Assembly: GCA_016842045.1 (NCBI GenBank)
Contig: JAEVEY010000145.1
Location: 1 to 33,773 of the forward strand
Reading direction: 5' to 3'
DNA length: 33,773 nucleotides
From: Candidatus Thermoflexus sinensis
GTDB lineage: Bacteria > Chloroflexota > Anaerolineae > Thermoflexales > Thermoflexaceae
Shown here: one piece after another, positions 1 through 7,066 of the stretch
Layout: every line of letters starts with the position of its first letter
How positions within the stretch are numbered: the first letter of the stretch is position 1
Program-made: the position numbers and the translations under genes
The notes under the pieces: generated by a model
What the model saw: only the letters and a program-made list of their open reading frames with translations
Databases searched by the model: none
Told to the model about the DNA's origin: nothing

Positions 1-121
1 AACCCCTGAACGACAACACCTTCGTGATCGCCGACGTCAGCGTCGTCTTCCCATGATCAATATGCCCAATCGTCCCCACATTCACATGCGGCTTCGCCCG
101 CACAAATACCGCCTTCGACAT
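1..121 (-). CDS. tuf: Elongation factor Tu, 5' end only (partial)
   Basis: The first 40 codons of EF-Tu read leftwards off the window edge. The translation begins [16 protein letters not shown] and runs into the P-loop region [14 protein letters not shown], the G1 motif of the EF-Tu GTPase that delivers aminoacyl-tRNA to the ribosome. An RBS (GGAGGTG) lies 6 bases before the ATG at 119-121. It follows fusA by 100 bases on the same strand, which is the classic rpsG-fusA-tuf order of the str operon. The rest of the protein is outside the window, so completeness cannot be judged. The identification is secure because both the N-terminal signature and the operon position agree. Confidence 0.95.
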   Translation of the reverse strand, partial: MSKAVFVRAKPHVNVGTIGHIDHGKTTLTSAITKVLSFRG

Positions 122-221
122 CGCTGCACCTCCACGGATGATCTGATGGATACTGTAGATGATCGATTGCTTCTAAAAGCCGATTGGTCCTGGTGAACTC
201 CGGGCGATCCCTCCTATCCCG

Positions 222-2321
222 TTACCGGCCGACCGGTTTCTTCTCGCCCGCCCGTATGATGGACTCGGCGATCTGCAAAGGCACCTCCGCGTAGTGATCG
301 AACTCCATGGAGAAGGTGCCGCGGCCCTGGGTAATGGAACGCAGAGTGGTGGCGTAACCGAACATCTCCGCCAGGGGCACCAGCGCCCGGATGGCCTGGA
401 CTCCCTTCCCCCGGTTCTCGATCCCCTGGATCTGGGCCCGACGGGAGGAGAGATCGCCCACCACATCACCGGTGTAGATCTCCGGGACGATGACCTCCAC
501 CCGCATGATGGGCTCCAGCAGAACGGGGGCGGCCTTCTCCGCAGCGTTTCGCAGCGCCAGCGAGGCCGCCACTTTGAACGCCATCTCCGAGGAGTCCACC
601 TCGTGGTAGGAGCCGCCAACCAGGGTGGCCCGGATATCGGTCAGCGGATACCCAGCCAGCACCCCAGCTTCCATCGCCTCAATGAGACCTTTCTCAATGG
701 CCGGGATGAACTCCTTGGGGATGACTCCACCGACGGTCGCATCGACGAACTCAAACCCCTTCCCTCGCTCCAGGGGCTCGAAGTCGATGATCACGTGCCC
801 ATACTGGCCCCGGCCACCCGACTGCCGCACGAAGCGACCCTCTACCCCTTTCACCGGCCGGGTGAACGTCTCCCGGTAAGCTACCCGCGGGCGCCCCACG
901 TTCGCCTGCACCCGGAACTCCCGCTTCATCCGCTCGATCAGGACCTCCAGGTGCAGCTCGCCCATCCCGGAGATGATCGTCTGGCCGGTCTCCGGATCGG
1001 ATCGGACCCGGAAGGTGGGATCCTCCTCCGACAGCTTGCGCAGGGCCTCGCTCAGGCGATCCTGATCCGCAATGGTCTTGGGCTCGATGGCCACCGAGAC
1101 CACCGGCTCAGGGAAGGTGATGCTTTCCAGGATGATCGGGGCATCCGGATCGCACAGGGTATCGCCGGTGAAGGTATCCTTCAAGCCCAGGGTGGCCGCG
1201 ATATCCCCCGCGTAGACCTCCTTGATCTCCTCCCGACGGTCCGCGTGCATCCGCAGGACGCGGCCCACGCGCTCGCGCCTGTTCCCACGGGTCGAGTTGG
1301 TGATCTGCTGGCCGGCCGTGATCTTCCCGGAATAGACCCGGAAATAGACCAGGCGGCCGACATACGGATCCGTCACCACTTTAAACACCAGCGCGGCCAG
1401 CGGGGCGTCGTCCGAAGCCGGTCGGGTTTCCTCCTGGCCGGTGATCGGATTCACCCCTTTCACCGGTGGGATGTCCACCGGAGAGGGCAGGTAATCCACG
1501 ATAGCATCCAGCAACGGCTGGATGCCTTTATTGCGGAGGGCGGAACCGCACAGCACGGGGACCAGTTTCCCGGCGATGGTCGCTCGACGAAGGGCGGCCC
1601 GAAGCTCCTCGGTGGTGATCGGCTCGCCCTCCAGGTATTTCATGGTCAGCTCATCATCGGTCTCGGCGATCCGTTCCACCAGAGCCTCCCGAACCTGCCG
1701 GGCCTCCTCTTCCAGCTCCGGGGGGATCGGCTCATACGCCATCTGCGTCCCCAGCTCGTCCACCCAGTAGATCGCTCGCATCTCTAACAGATCGATCACC
1801 CCCCGGAAATCCGCCTCCGCCCCGATTGGGATCTGAATCGGGACGGGGTTGGCCCCCAGGCGATCCCGGATCATCCGAATTGTGTTCCAGAAATCCGCCC
1901 CCACCCGATCCATCTTGTTCACGAAACAAATACGGGGGACCCCATAACGGTCCGCCTGACGCCAGACCGTCTCGGACTGAGGTTCCACCCCGTGCACGGC
2001 GTCAAAAACAACGACACCCCCGTCCAGCACACGCAGGCTCCGTTGGACCTCAGCGGTGAAGTCGATGTGCCCGGGGGTGTCGATGATGTTGATCTGGTGT
2101 TCCCGCCAGTAACAGGCTACCGTCGCGGCGGTGATGGTAATCCCCCGCTCGCGCTCCAGCTCCATATAGTCCGTGACCGTGGTCCCCTCGTCTACGGAGC
2201 CCAGCTTGTAGGTTTTGCCGGTATAGAACAGAATGCGCTCGGTGGTGGTGGTTTTGCCCGCATCGATATGAGCGATAATGCCGATATTTCGGATCTTATC
2301 AATAGGAACTTCTCGTGGCAT
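222..2321 (-). CDS. fusA: Elongation factor G (EF-G), translocation GTPase
   Basis: This 699-residue protein has the normal EF-G length. Near the N-terminus lie the P-loop [15 protein letters not shown], the switch I region with RGITITAA, the G3 motif DTPGHIDF and the G4 motif NKMD. The later domains follow in the usual order, including the domain IV stretch [22 protein letters not shown] and a C-terminal [14 protein letters not shown] drives tRNA-mRNA translocation and, with RRF, ribosome recycling in the cytosol. The start ATG (2319-2321) is preceded by CAGGAG, and the protein begins [20 protein letters not shown] as in orthologues. It lies between rpsG (238 bases upstream) and tuf (100 bases downstream). 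The rpsG-fusA gap holds two short hairpins listed separately. Nothing is truncated. Confidence 0.98.
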   Translation of the reverse strand: MPREVPIDKIRNIGIIAHIDAGKTTTTERILFYTGKTYKLGSVDEGTTVTDYMELERERGITITAATVACYWREHQINIIDTPGHIDFTAEVQRSLRVLDGGVVVFDAVHGVEPQSETVWRQADRYGVPRICFVNKMDRVGADFWNTIRMIRDRLGANPVPIQIPIGAEADFRGVIDLLEMRAIYWVDELGTQMAYEPIPPELEEEARQVREALVERIAETDDELTMKYLEGEPITTEELRAALRRATIAGKLVPVLCGSALRNKGIQPLLDAIVDYLPSPVDIPPVKGVNPITGQEETRPASDDAPLAALVFKVVTDPYVGRLVYFRVYSGKITAGQQITNSTRGNRRERVGRVLRMHADRREEIKEVYAGDIAATLGLKDTFTGDTLCDPDAPIILESITFPEPVVSVAIEPKTIADQDRLSEALRKLSEEDPTFRVRSDPETGQTIISGMGELHLEVLIERMKREFRVQANVGRPRVAYRETFTRPVKGVEGRFVRQSGGRGQYGHVIIDFEPLERGKGFEFVDATVGGVIPKEFIPAIEKGLIEAMEAGVLAGYPLTDIRATLVGGSYHEVDSSEMAFKVAASLALRNAAEKAAPVLLEPIMRVEVIVPEIYTGDVVGDLSSRRAQIQGIENRGKGVQAIRALVPLAEMFGYATTLRSITQGRGTFSMEFDHYAEVPLQIAESIIRAGEKKPVGR

Positions 2322-2341
2322 CTCCTCTTACTCCTGTAACC

Positions 2342-2404
2342 AGAGCGTAGCGCTCTATAGATATGCACAACCTGCCATGTGGGACTCCCCCGGGTGAGGG
2401 GGAG
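2342..2404 (-). promoter_or_regulatory. Two hairpins in the rpsG-fusA intercistronic region
   Basis: The 238-base gap between rpsG and fusA contains a 6-bp hairpin (AGAGCG/CGCTCT, loop of 3, 2342-2356), about 10 bases upstream of the fusA Shine-Dalgarno. It also contains a second hairpin, CTCCCCC/GGGGGAG (7 bp, loop of 6, 2385-2404). Neither is followed by a T-run on the minus strand, so they do not look like terminators. The first is close enough to the fusA ribosome-binding site that it could affect translation or mRNA processing, but this is inference. I see no open reading frame or promoter of quality in the rest of the gap. Confidence 0.4.
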
Positions 2405-2559
2405 AGCCCTTTTCCCTTAATCTCTTCTGGCGAACTCGGCGGGAAACCAGCCGGTTGTTCAGCGACAGGGTCACGGCCTTCCGCCGTCGCACCTGCCGCG
2501 AAAGGCGCCACCCTGAATCCCGAGGGGTGAGCGCCCTTTTTGAAACCCTCCTCGGCTGC

Positions 2560-3027
2560 TCACCACCGATAATGTGCGAAGGCCCGGTTGGCCTCCGCCA
2601 TGCGATGCGTATCCTCACGCTTCTTCACCGCCGCCCCGGAACCATTGGCCGCATCGATCAGCTCTGCGGCCAATTTCTCAATCATCGACTTCCCGGGACG
2701 TTCCCGGGCGGCGTTCACAATCCAGCGCAGCGCCAAGCTCACCTGGCGATCCGGCGGCACCTCCAGCGGGATTTGATAAGTGGCCCCGCCGACCCGGCGC
2801 GGCCGAACCTCCAGAAGCGGCTTGGTGTTCGCCAGAGCCTTCTCGAAGATCTCCATGGCCGGCCGCCCTGTCCGGCGCTCGATCAAATCAAAAGCGCCAT
2901 AGACGATCCGCATCGCCAAGCTCTTTTTGCCGTTCATCATCACTTTGTTGATCAGCTTGGCGACCAGAACGCTGTTATAGCGAATATCCGGAGCGATCTC
3001 GCGTTTCGGCGCACGACCCCGTCGCAT
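2560..3027 (-). CDS. rpsG: 30S ribosomal protein S7
   Basis: This 155-residue protein has the standard S7 length and features. It has the basic N-terminus [19 protein letters not shown], the helix [15 protein letters not shown], the beta-wing region [15 protein letters not shown] and the C-terminal [14 protein letters not shown]7 nucleates assembly of the 30S head by binding the 3' domain of 16S rRNA, and sits near the E site. The ATG (3025-3027) follows a strong GGAAGGAGATCC Shine-Dalgarno. It is the first gene of the rpsG-fusA-tuf unit. The gene normally before it, rpsL, is absent. Instead there is a consensus promoter about 200 bases upstream, so this operon begins at rpsG. Confidence 0.98.
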   Translation of the reverse strand: MRRGRAPKREIAPDIRYNSVLVAKLINKVMMNGKKSLAMRIVYGAFDLIERRTGRPAMEIFEKALANTKPLLEVRPRRVGGATYQIPLEVPPDRQVSLALRWIVNAARERPGKSMIEKLAAELIDAANGSGAAVKKREDTHRMAEANRAFAHYRW

Positions 3028-3227
3028 GGATCTCCTTCCTGCCAGCCGGGATTCATTCGTCTGCCACAGGGAGGACAGAAGATCTGCCCAGGATTCAGGA
3101 AGCTCCGATCAGCCGGAAAGCGGTTCTTCCGATCCTGCTGAGCCTGCAGATCTGCGGAACGCTACCCGCAGCGCTGCAGCGGGAAAGAGGGTCCAGTGGA
3201 AGTCCTACCCGGCAGACGCGATGAAAG

Positions 3228-3256
3228 ATTATAGCGGCAAATCGCAAACCTGTCAA
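3228..3256 (-). promoter_or_regulatory. Consensus sigma70-type promoter for rpsG-fusA-tuf
   Basis: On the minus strand the sequence reads TTGACA (3251-3256), a 17-base spacer, then TATAAT (3228-3233). Both hexamers are perfect housekeeping-sigma consensus. Transcription would start near 3221 and leave a leader of about 190 bases before rpsG. The leader includes an inverted repeat CCCGC/GCGGG around a 9-base loop (3168-3186 region), which could be a target for S7 autoregulation. The leader function is inference; the promoter match is directly visible. Confidence 0.85.
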
Positions 3257-3285
3257 ACCACAGAGGGCTGTCCCGGGGCTGTTTG

Positions 3286-3406
3286 CAGGGCTTTTCAGTC
3301 ATCATCCTGTTCGGGTCAAGCGGATGGCCCCACCTCCCTTCATCCCCCTCCCCACGGCCTGAAGGGCCGTGGGGAGGGGGATGAATCGAATTATTAAAAA
3401 GACCCG
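3286..3406. mobile_element. Family 2 MITE-like element, copy 1
   Basis: A roughly 121-bp non-coding element begins CAGGGCTTTTCA and ends TTAAAAAGACCCG. It is flanked by direct repeats of 9-10 bases, GGGCTGTTTG at 3276-3285 and 3406-3415, as expected for target-site duplication. Its first 12 bases are identical to the start of the element at 17795-17893, and its end resembles the end of that element. Inside is a perfect 19-bp stem (3341-3359 with 3365-3383, loop TGAAG) made of the C/G-rich core shared with the other repeats of this window. There is no coding capacity. It lies immediately upstream of the rpsG promoter. Confidence 0.6.
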
Positions 3407-3465
3407 GGCTGTTTGAAAACAGGACCTGTGTCGTTGGCCTTTATTCCAGGGAAATCGAGGGAAAC

Positions 3466-3592
3466 CTCTTCCCCACGGCCCTCCGGGCCACAGGGAGGAG
3501 GGGGAGAAACGAGCCTTAAACCGCAAATGCAAATGAGGAGGGCATTGCTTTGTTGCAAACCCTCCCCATGCCGCTTCGCGGCATGGGGAGGG
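3466..3592. repeat. Two further C/G-rich hairpin repeats
   Basis: A degenerate copy of the common core (TTCCCCACGGCCCTCCGGGCC, about 3469-3512) is followed by a second palindrome at 3560-3592. The second has a perfect 15-bp stem CCCTCCCCATGCCGC around a TTC loop, then CCGAACTC at 3600. That hairpin plus CCGAACTC arrangement recurs, less perfectly, at 21621-21668. The whole 3257-3640 stretch contains no plausible gene. It appears to be an accumulation site for small palindromic repeats between the divergent rpsG and gntR promoters. Confidence 0.5.
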
Positions 3593-3649
3593 GCAAACGC
3601 CGAACTCGAGCGGGCATCGCCAGGATCGCAACAGAGCAGCAGAGCATTA

Positions 3650-3679
3650 TTGACATCTTTTTTCGTCTTTTGGTATAAT
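3650..3679 (+). promoter_or_regulatory. Sigma70-type promoter of the gntR-PTS operon
   Basis: TTGACA (3650-3655) and TATAAT (3674-3679) are both perfect consensus, separated by 18 bases. Transcription would start around 3686, inside the palindromic operator described next. The leader is then about 130 bases if translation starts at 3819, or about 28 if it starts at 3714. Confidence 0.8.
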
Positions 3680-3694
3680 CTGGTGTAGACCAAA
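3680..3694. promoter_or_regulatory. HutC/DasR-type operator over the gntR start site
   Basis: The palindrome TGGTGTAGACCA (3681-3692), preceded by C, lies one base after the -10 box. It closely matches the CTGGTCTAGACCA core recognised by HutC-subfamily GntR regulators such as DasR and NagR (established knowledge, recalled not searched). Its placement over the start site of the gene for such a regulator predicts autorepression, and co-repression of the PTS genes until an effector binds the UTRA domain. A second overlapping dyad, GTAGA-CCAAA-TCTAC, is present at 3685-3699. Confidence 0.6.
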
Positions 3695-3818
3695 TCTACG
3701 GCGCACGGTCTGGATGGACAGGATCCTTTCTCGGCTCTTTTGCCTGAATGACCATGGGGTAGCAAATCGTGGATTGACGAGATCGCTCAGCATTTTTCTC
3801 GCTATTCCAGTGCCGAAG

Positions 3819-4607
3819 ATGGGACGCAAAGTCGATGTGAGCCTGGAAGAGCTCAGGCGATTCCTGCTGCTGGAGCCGGTGGATCGGGAAGGGCCGATCC
3901 CCCTTCACGTACAGATCCGCGAACGCCTGCTGGAGGCCATTCAGGCCTCCCGTATCCCTCGTCATCGGCGGTTGCCTTCGGAGCGGCTGCTCGCGGAATG
4001 GTTTGGGGTGAATCGATTGACGGTTCGCCAGGCATTGCAGGAACTGATCCGCCAGGGATACCTCTACGCACGGCCTGGAAAAGGGACCTTCGTCGCCCAG
4101 GTGAGGATGCATCAACCCCTTCAATGGCTGACCAGCTTCACGGAAGATATGGCCGCTCGAGGGATGAAAGCCTCCAGCCGTCTTCTCGCTCAGGAGATCC
4201 TCCCTGCCCCTCCGGACATCGCCCAACGTCTGAAGGTCGCCCCCGGCACCGAAGTCGTTCGATTGGAACGGTTACGGTTGGCTGATGAGGAGCCTATGGC
4301 CCTTGAGACCGCCTATCTCCCGCATTCGCGCTGCCCGGGATTGCTTTCCTTCGACTTCTCCCGGCTTTCCCTCTACGAGGTCCTGCGGAAGCATTATGGG
4401 CTGCGCCTGGAGCGGGCAGAGCAGATCATCCAGGCCGTCACCCTCTCCGCAAAGGAAGCCCGCTGGTTCGGATTGCCGCGAGGCGCACCGGCCTTCCTTC
4501 TGGAACGAATCACCTTCCTGGAGAACGGGGAGGTGATCGAATTCGTGCGTTCTCTCTATCGAGGGGACCGCTATCAGTTCCAGGTCCAGCTTATTGCCCC
4601 CACATGA
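3819..4607 (+). CDS. GntR-family transcriptional regulator, HutC/UTRA type
   Basis: The chosen start gives 262 residues. Residues about 26-94 form the GntR winged helix-turn-helix: PIPLHVQIRERLLEAI, then LPSERLLAEWFGVNRLTVRQALQELIRQGY and the wing PGKGTFVAQ. Residues about 115-255 fit a UTRA ligand-binding domain, with a typical ending YRGDRYQFQVQL. Such proteins repress sugar or amino-sugar uptake genes and release DNA on binding a phosphorylated metabolite. The frame is open back to an ATG at 3714 (297 residues), but the extra 35 residues look non-conserved and neither start has a strong RBS, so the start is uncertain. The gene ends 15 bases before the PTS IIC start and is clearly co-transcribed with it. 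The effector is unknown; regulation of the adjacent PTS is inferred from context. Confidence 0.88.
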   Translation: MGRKVDVSLEELRRFLLLEPVDREGPIPLHVQIRERLLEAIQASRIPRHRRLPSERLLAEWFGVNRLTVRQALQELIRQGYLYARPGKGTFVAQVRMHQPLQWLTSFTEDMAARGMKASSRLLAQEILPAPPDIAQRLKVAPGTEVVRLERLRLADEEPMALETAYLPHSRCPGLLSFDFSRLSLYEVLRKHYGLRLERAEQIIQAVTLSAKEARWFGLPRGAPAFLLERITFLENGEVIEFVRSLYRGDRYQFQVQLIAPT

Positions 4608-4622
4608 GCACGGAGGTGCACC

Positions 4623-5906
4623 ATGCAGATCCTGCAATGGATTGCGACGAACCTGTTGACACAGGTCGCCATCCTGATCGGCCTCATTACGGCGATCGGC
4701 CTGATCCTGCAACGCCGGGCCTTCGAAGAGGTCGTAGGGGGAACGCTCCGGGCTGCGATCGGCGTGCTGATCATGCTGGCCGGGGCAGAGATCTTCGTCC
4801 AGGGGCTGGTGGCCTTTCAGTCGATCGTCGCCTCCGCCTTCCGGATCACCCCTCCCCAGGCGGCCAAAACCCTGGCCGAGTTCACCGCTGAACGCGGCGG
4901 CCATGCGGCGATTATCATGACCTTCGGCTTTCTCCTCCATCTCATCCTCACCCGCCTGCTTAATGTCCGCTTCGTATATCTGACCGGCCACCTGATGTGG
5001 TGGGTTTCGCTTACCGTGACTGCCACCCTGCTGGCCATCATGCCCAATCTCCCTACGTTCTGGCTGATCCTGATCGGCACCGTGGTCATGGCCCTCTACT
5101 GGACCTTCCAGCCGCTTTACATTCACGGCTATATGAAACGTGTTACGGGAAGCGATGAGTTCGGCTATGGTCACACCTCTTCCAGCGCTGCTTTCCTGGG
5201 CGCCCTCCTCGGTCAATTCGTTGGAAAGCCCGAGGAAAGCTCCGAAAAGCTTTCACCTCCCAAGTGGCTGGGCTTTATGAAAGACATCAATGTCAGTACC
5301 GGAGTGGTAATCGGCCTGATCATCCTGATCGCTGCGATCTTCGCAGATCCCAGGGTCCTGGCGGAGCAGGCCAAGGATCTGAATCCATATGTATGGGCGA
5401 TCCTCCAGGGCCTGCGCTTCGCGGCAGGGATCGCCGTGCTGCTTTACGGAGTTCGCATGTTCTTGGCCGAGATCGTCCCAGCCTTCCGGGGGATTTCCCT
5501 GACGGTGATCCCCGGTGCCCGGCCGGCGCTGGATGTGCCGGTGGTCTTCCCTTACGCGCCCACCGCGGTCATTCTCGGTTTCGTTTCGGGCACGATCGTC
5601 TTCCTGGTTCTCATGGTGATCTTCGGCGCCCTGGGGTGGGCGACGATTGTGCCGCCGATGATCATGCTGTTCTTCCCGGGCGGCGGTGCGGGCGTCTTCG
5701 GCAACTCCACAGGTGGCTGGAAAGGAGCCCTGCTGGGCGGGGCGATCAATGGCCTCTTCCTGGCCGTAGGGCAGGCCATCACATGGCCCATGCTGAGCAC
5801 CACGGCGCCGGAACTGGCAACCCTGGCCGATCCCGACTGGTACCTGATCATCTGGATCCTCTACGCGATTTTCACCCCGTTGCGAGGCCTGTTCGGAGGG
5901 GCGTGA
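4623..5906 (+). CDS. ulaA: PTS ascorbate-type permease subunit IIC (UlaA/SgaT family)
   Basis: This 427-residue protein has many membrane segments and the hallmarks of the UlaA/SgaT family. These include an N-terminal LLTQVAILIGLITAIGLILQRRA, a loop with GHTSSSAAFLGALLGQFVG, and a C-terminal half with FFPGGGAGVFGNSTGGWKGALLGG. In the enterobacterial system IIC carries L-ascorbate across the membrane while IIB phosphorylates it to ascorbate 6-phosphate. The substrate here cannot be read from sequence. A GGAGGTG Shine-Dalgarno lies just before the ATG, 15 bases after gntR. The stop overlaps the start of the IIB gene (TGATG). No ascorbate catabolic genes (ulaD, ulaE, ulaF) are in the window. Family membership is confident, the substrate is not. 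Confidence 0.9.
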   Translation: MQILQWIATNLLTQVAILIGLITAIGLILQRRAFEEVVGGTLRAAIGVLIMLAGAEIFVQGLVAFQSIVASAFRITPPQAAKTLAEFTAERGGHAAIIMTFGFLLHLILTRLLNVRFVYLTGHLMWWVSLTVTATLLAIMPNLPTFWLILIGTVVMALYWTFQPLYIHGYMKRVTGSDEFGYGHTSSSAAFLGALLGQFVGKPEESSEKLSPPKWLGFMKDINVSTGVVIGLIILIAAIFADPRVLAEQAKDLNPYVWAILQGLRFAAGIAVLLYGVRMFLAEIVPAFRGISLTVIPGARPALDVPVVFPYAPTAVILGFVSGTIVFLVLMVIFGALGWATIVPPMIMLFFPGGGAGVFGNSTGGWKGALLGGAINGLFLAVGQAITWPMLSTTAPELATLADPDWYLIIWILYAIFTPLRGLFGGA

Positions 5907-6214
5907 TGAGGCTCACCCGGGACCCCCTGTATATCGCGACCGTCTGCGGTGTGGGAATGGGCAGCAGCCTCATCCTGAAAATGACCGTTGAGGATGCTCT
6001 CCGGGAGCTGGGCATCCCGGGCCGTGTCGAACATATGGATCTCTCCAGCGTCCGGAGCGCTCGGGTGGATGTGATCGTCGCCCAGCCACTGCACACGGAA
6101 GAGCTGAAGGGGCTGAACGCCCTCGTCATCCCGGTGACCAACTTCCTGGATAAAGAGGGCATCAAACGGGCTCTTGTGACCAGGCTCCGGGAAGTGGGTT
6201 GGATTGCAGAGTAG
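5906..6214 (+). CDS. ulaB: PTS subunit IIB, ascorbate/lactose superfamily
   Basis: This 102-residue protein starts at the ATG overlapping the IIC stop codon. The N-terminal loop ATVCGVGMGSS carries the cysteine (Cys14) that accepts phosphate from IIA in this IIB fold, followed by a Rossmann-like alternation of strands and helices. It transfers the phosphate to the sugar held by IIC at the cytoplasmic face. The same frame stays open far upstream inside the IIC gene, but that part is only a frame shadow. The translational overlap with IIC ensures a matched supply of the two. A strong hairpin begins 10 bases after the stop. Confidence 0.9.
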   Translation: MRLTRDPLYIATVCGVGMGSSLILKMTVEDALRELGIPGRVEHMDLSSVRSARVDVIVAQPLHTEELKGLNALVIPVTNFLDKEGIKRALVTRLREVGWIAE

Positions 6215-6223
6215 GGAGATGAG

Positions 6224-6256
6224 ATGGGGCTGGGCATCAAAGGTGCCCAGCCCCAT
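6224..6256 (+). terminator. Strong hairpin between PTS IIB and IIA genes
   Basis: A perfect 13-bp stem ATGGGGCTGGGCA/TGCCCAGCCCCAT with a 7-base loop lies 10 bases after the IIB stop. The downstream sequence CCTTGAATTTC is only weakly T-rich, so it could be an intrinsic terminator, a partial attenuator or an mRNA-stabilising 3' structure. Its effect would be to lower IIA expression relative to IIC and IIB, or to separate the transcripts. Confidence 0.6.
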
Positions 6257-6318
6257 CCTTGAATTTCATGGATGACTTGCTTTTCCTCTGGAGACGGCAG
6301 GACAGGAAGGGCGAAGCA

Positions 6319-6354
6319 GGTCCCTCTTCCCACGGTGCTTCACGGCGTGGGACC
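6319..6354 (+). repeat. Hairpin in the leader of the PTS IIA gene
   Basis: GGTCCC (6319-6324) can pair with GGGACC (6349-6354), or alternatively TCCCAC (6328-6333) with GTGGGA (6347-6352). The segment resembles a decayed member of the C/G-rich hairpin repeats seen elsewhere in this window. I see no promoter of quality between it and the IIA start. Confidence 0.3.
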
Positions 6355-6448
6355 TACACCCTGCTCCCCATGGAGCATGAGGGTAGAGCCGAATTCCTTG
6401 GGGAGCAGGGAGATAGCCGCCAGCAGATCCAATCCGGGAAGCGTGAAC

Positions 6449-6901
6449 ATGGTGGTCCAGCGGCTTGCTGCACGGCGCGCGGTGCAGGTGGAAAACTGGG
6501 AGGAGGCCGCCCGAGCGGCCGGAGCTCTTCTGGTTGAACTGGGATGTGCCACGCCGAATTACGTGGAACGGATGAGCGCTCTGGTTCGCGAGCAGGGACC
6601 ATATATGGTGCTGGCCCCTGGACTGGCATTGCTCCACGCCCGACCGGAGGATGGGGGGCTGGCCCCCGGGCTGGCCGTTATCACCTTAGCTCAACCGGTT
6701 TCCTTTGGTCATCCTGAGAATGACCCGGTGGACCTGATCCTCGCTTTTGCTTCCCCGAACGCCCAGGATCATCTGGATCTGCTTGCCCGATTAGCCCGCG
6801 CCCTCCAGAACGGACTGGATCTTCAACTCCGCCAGTCGGAATCAGAGTCGGAGATGCTGGAACGTTTACACACAGCCCTCGAGAGCCATGTCTGCTTCTG
6901 A
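6449..6901 (+). CDS. ulaC: PTS subunit IIA, mannitol/fructose/ascorbate type
   Basis: From the ATG at 6449 this is a 150-residue EIIA type 2 domain. The active-site region reads APGLALLHARPEDGG, with His63 the expected phospho-acceptor from HPr, and a later VSFGHPENDPVDLILAFASP matches the family. IIA passes the phosphate to Cys14 of IIB. The open frame extends back to 6272, but that extension crosses a hairpin and is low-complexity, so the shorter form is preferred; the RBS is weak either way. It lies 234 bases after IIB, separated by a strong hairpin, and completes a IIC-IIB-IIA set. No genes for EI or HPr are nearby, so those general components must be encoded elsewhere. Confidence 0.85.
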   Translation: MVVQRLAARRAVQVENWEEAARAAGALLVELGCATPNYVERMSALVREQGPYMVLAPGLALLHARPEDGGLAPGLAVITLAQPVSFGHPENDPVDLILAFASPNAQDHLDLLARLARALQNGLDLQLRQSESESEMLERLHTALESHVCF

Positions 6902-7066
6902 CTGGGAACCCCTGTCGGACAGCTCTTCCCCTCCCCACTGACCTTCGGGCCGCAGGGAATGAGCCAGGATCTTTGGGCCCCCTTAGAGGTCAGATGGATC
7001 GTGTTGTCCAGGGCAGCGCACCCTATCCCATCCTCTGAGAGGCCACCTCGCAGGTCCCATCCGCCA

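Noticed and set aside
294-1787. Long open frame opposite fusA (497 codons)
   Set aside because: It is antisense to a fully conserved EF-G gene, has a His/Gly/Asp-rich composition typical of the complement of GC-rich genes, and shows no recognisable domain.
6272-6448. 59-residue N-terminal extension of PTS IIA
   Set aside because: It crosses a hairpin, has low-complexity composition and precedes the normal start of the domain; the ATG at 6449 gives the family length.
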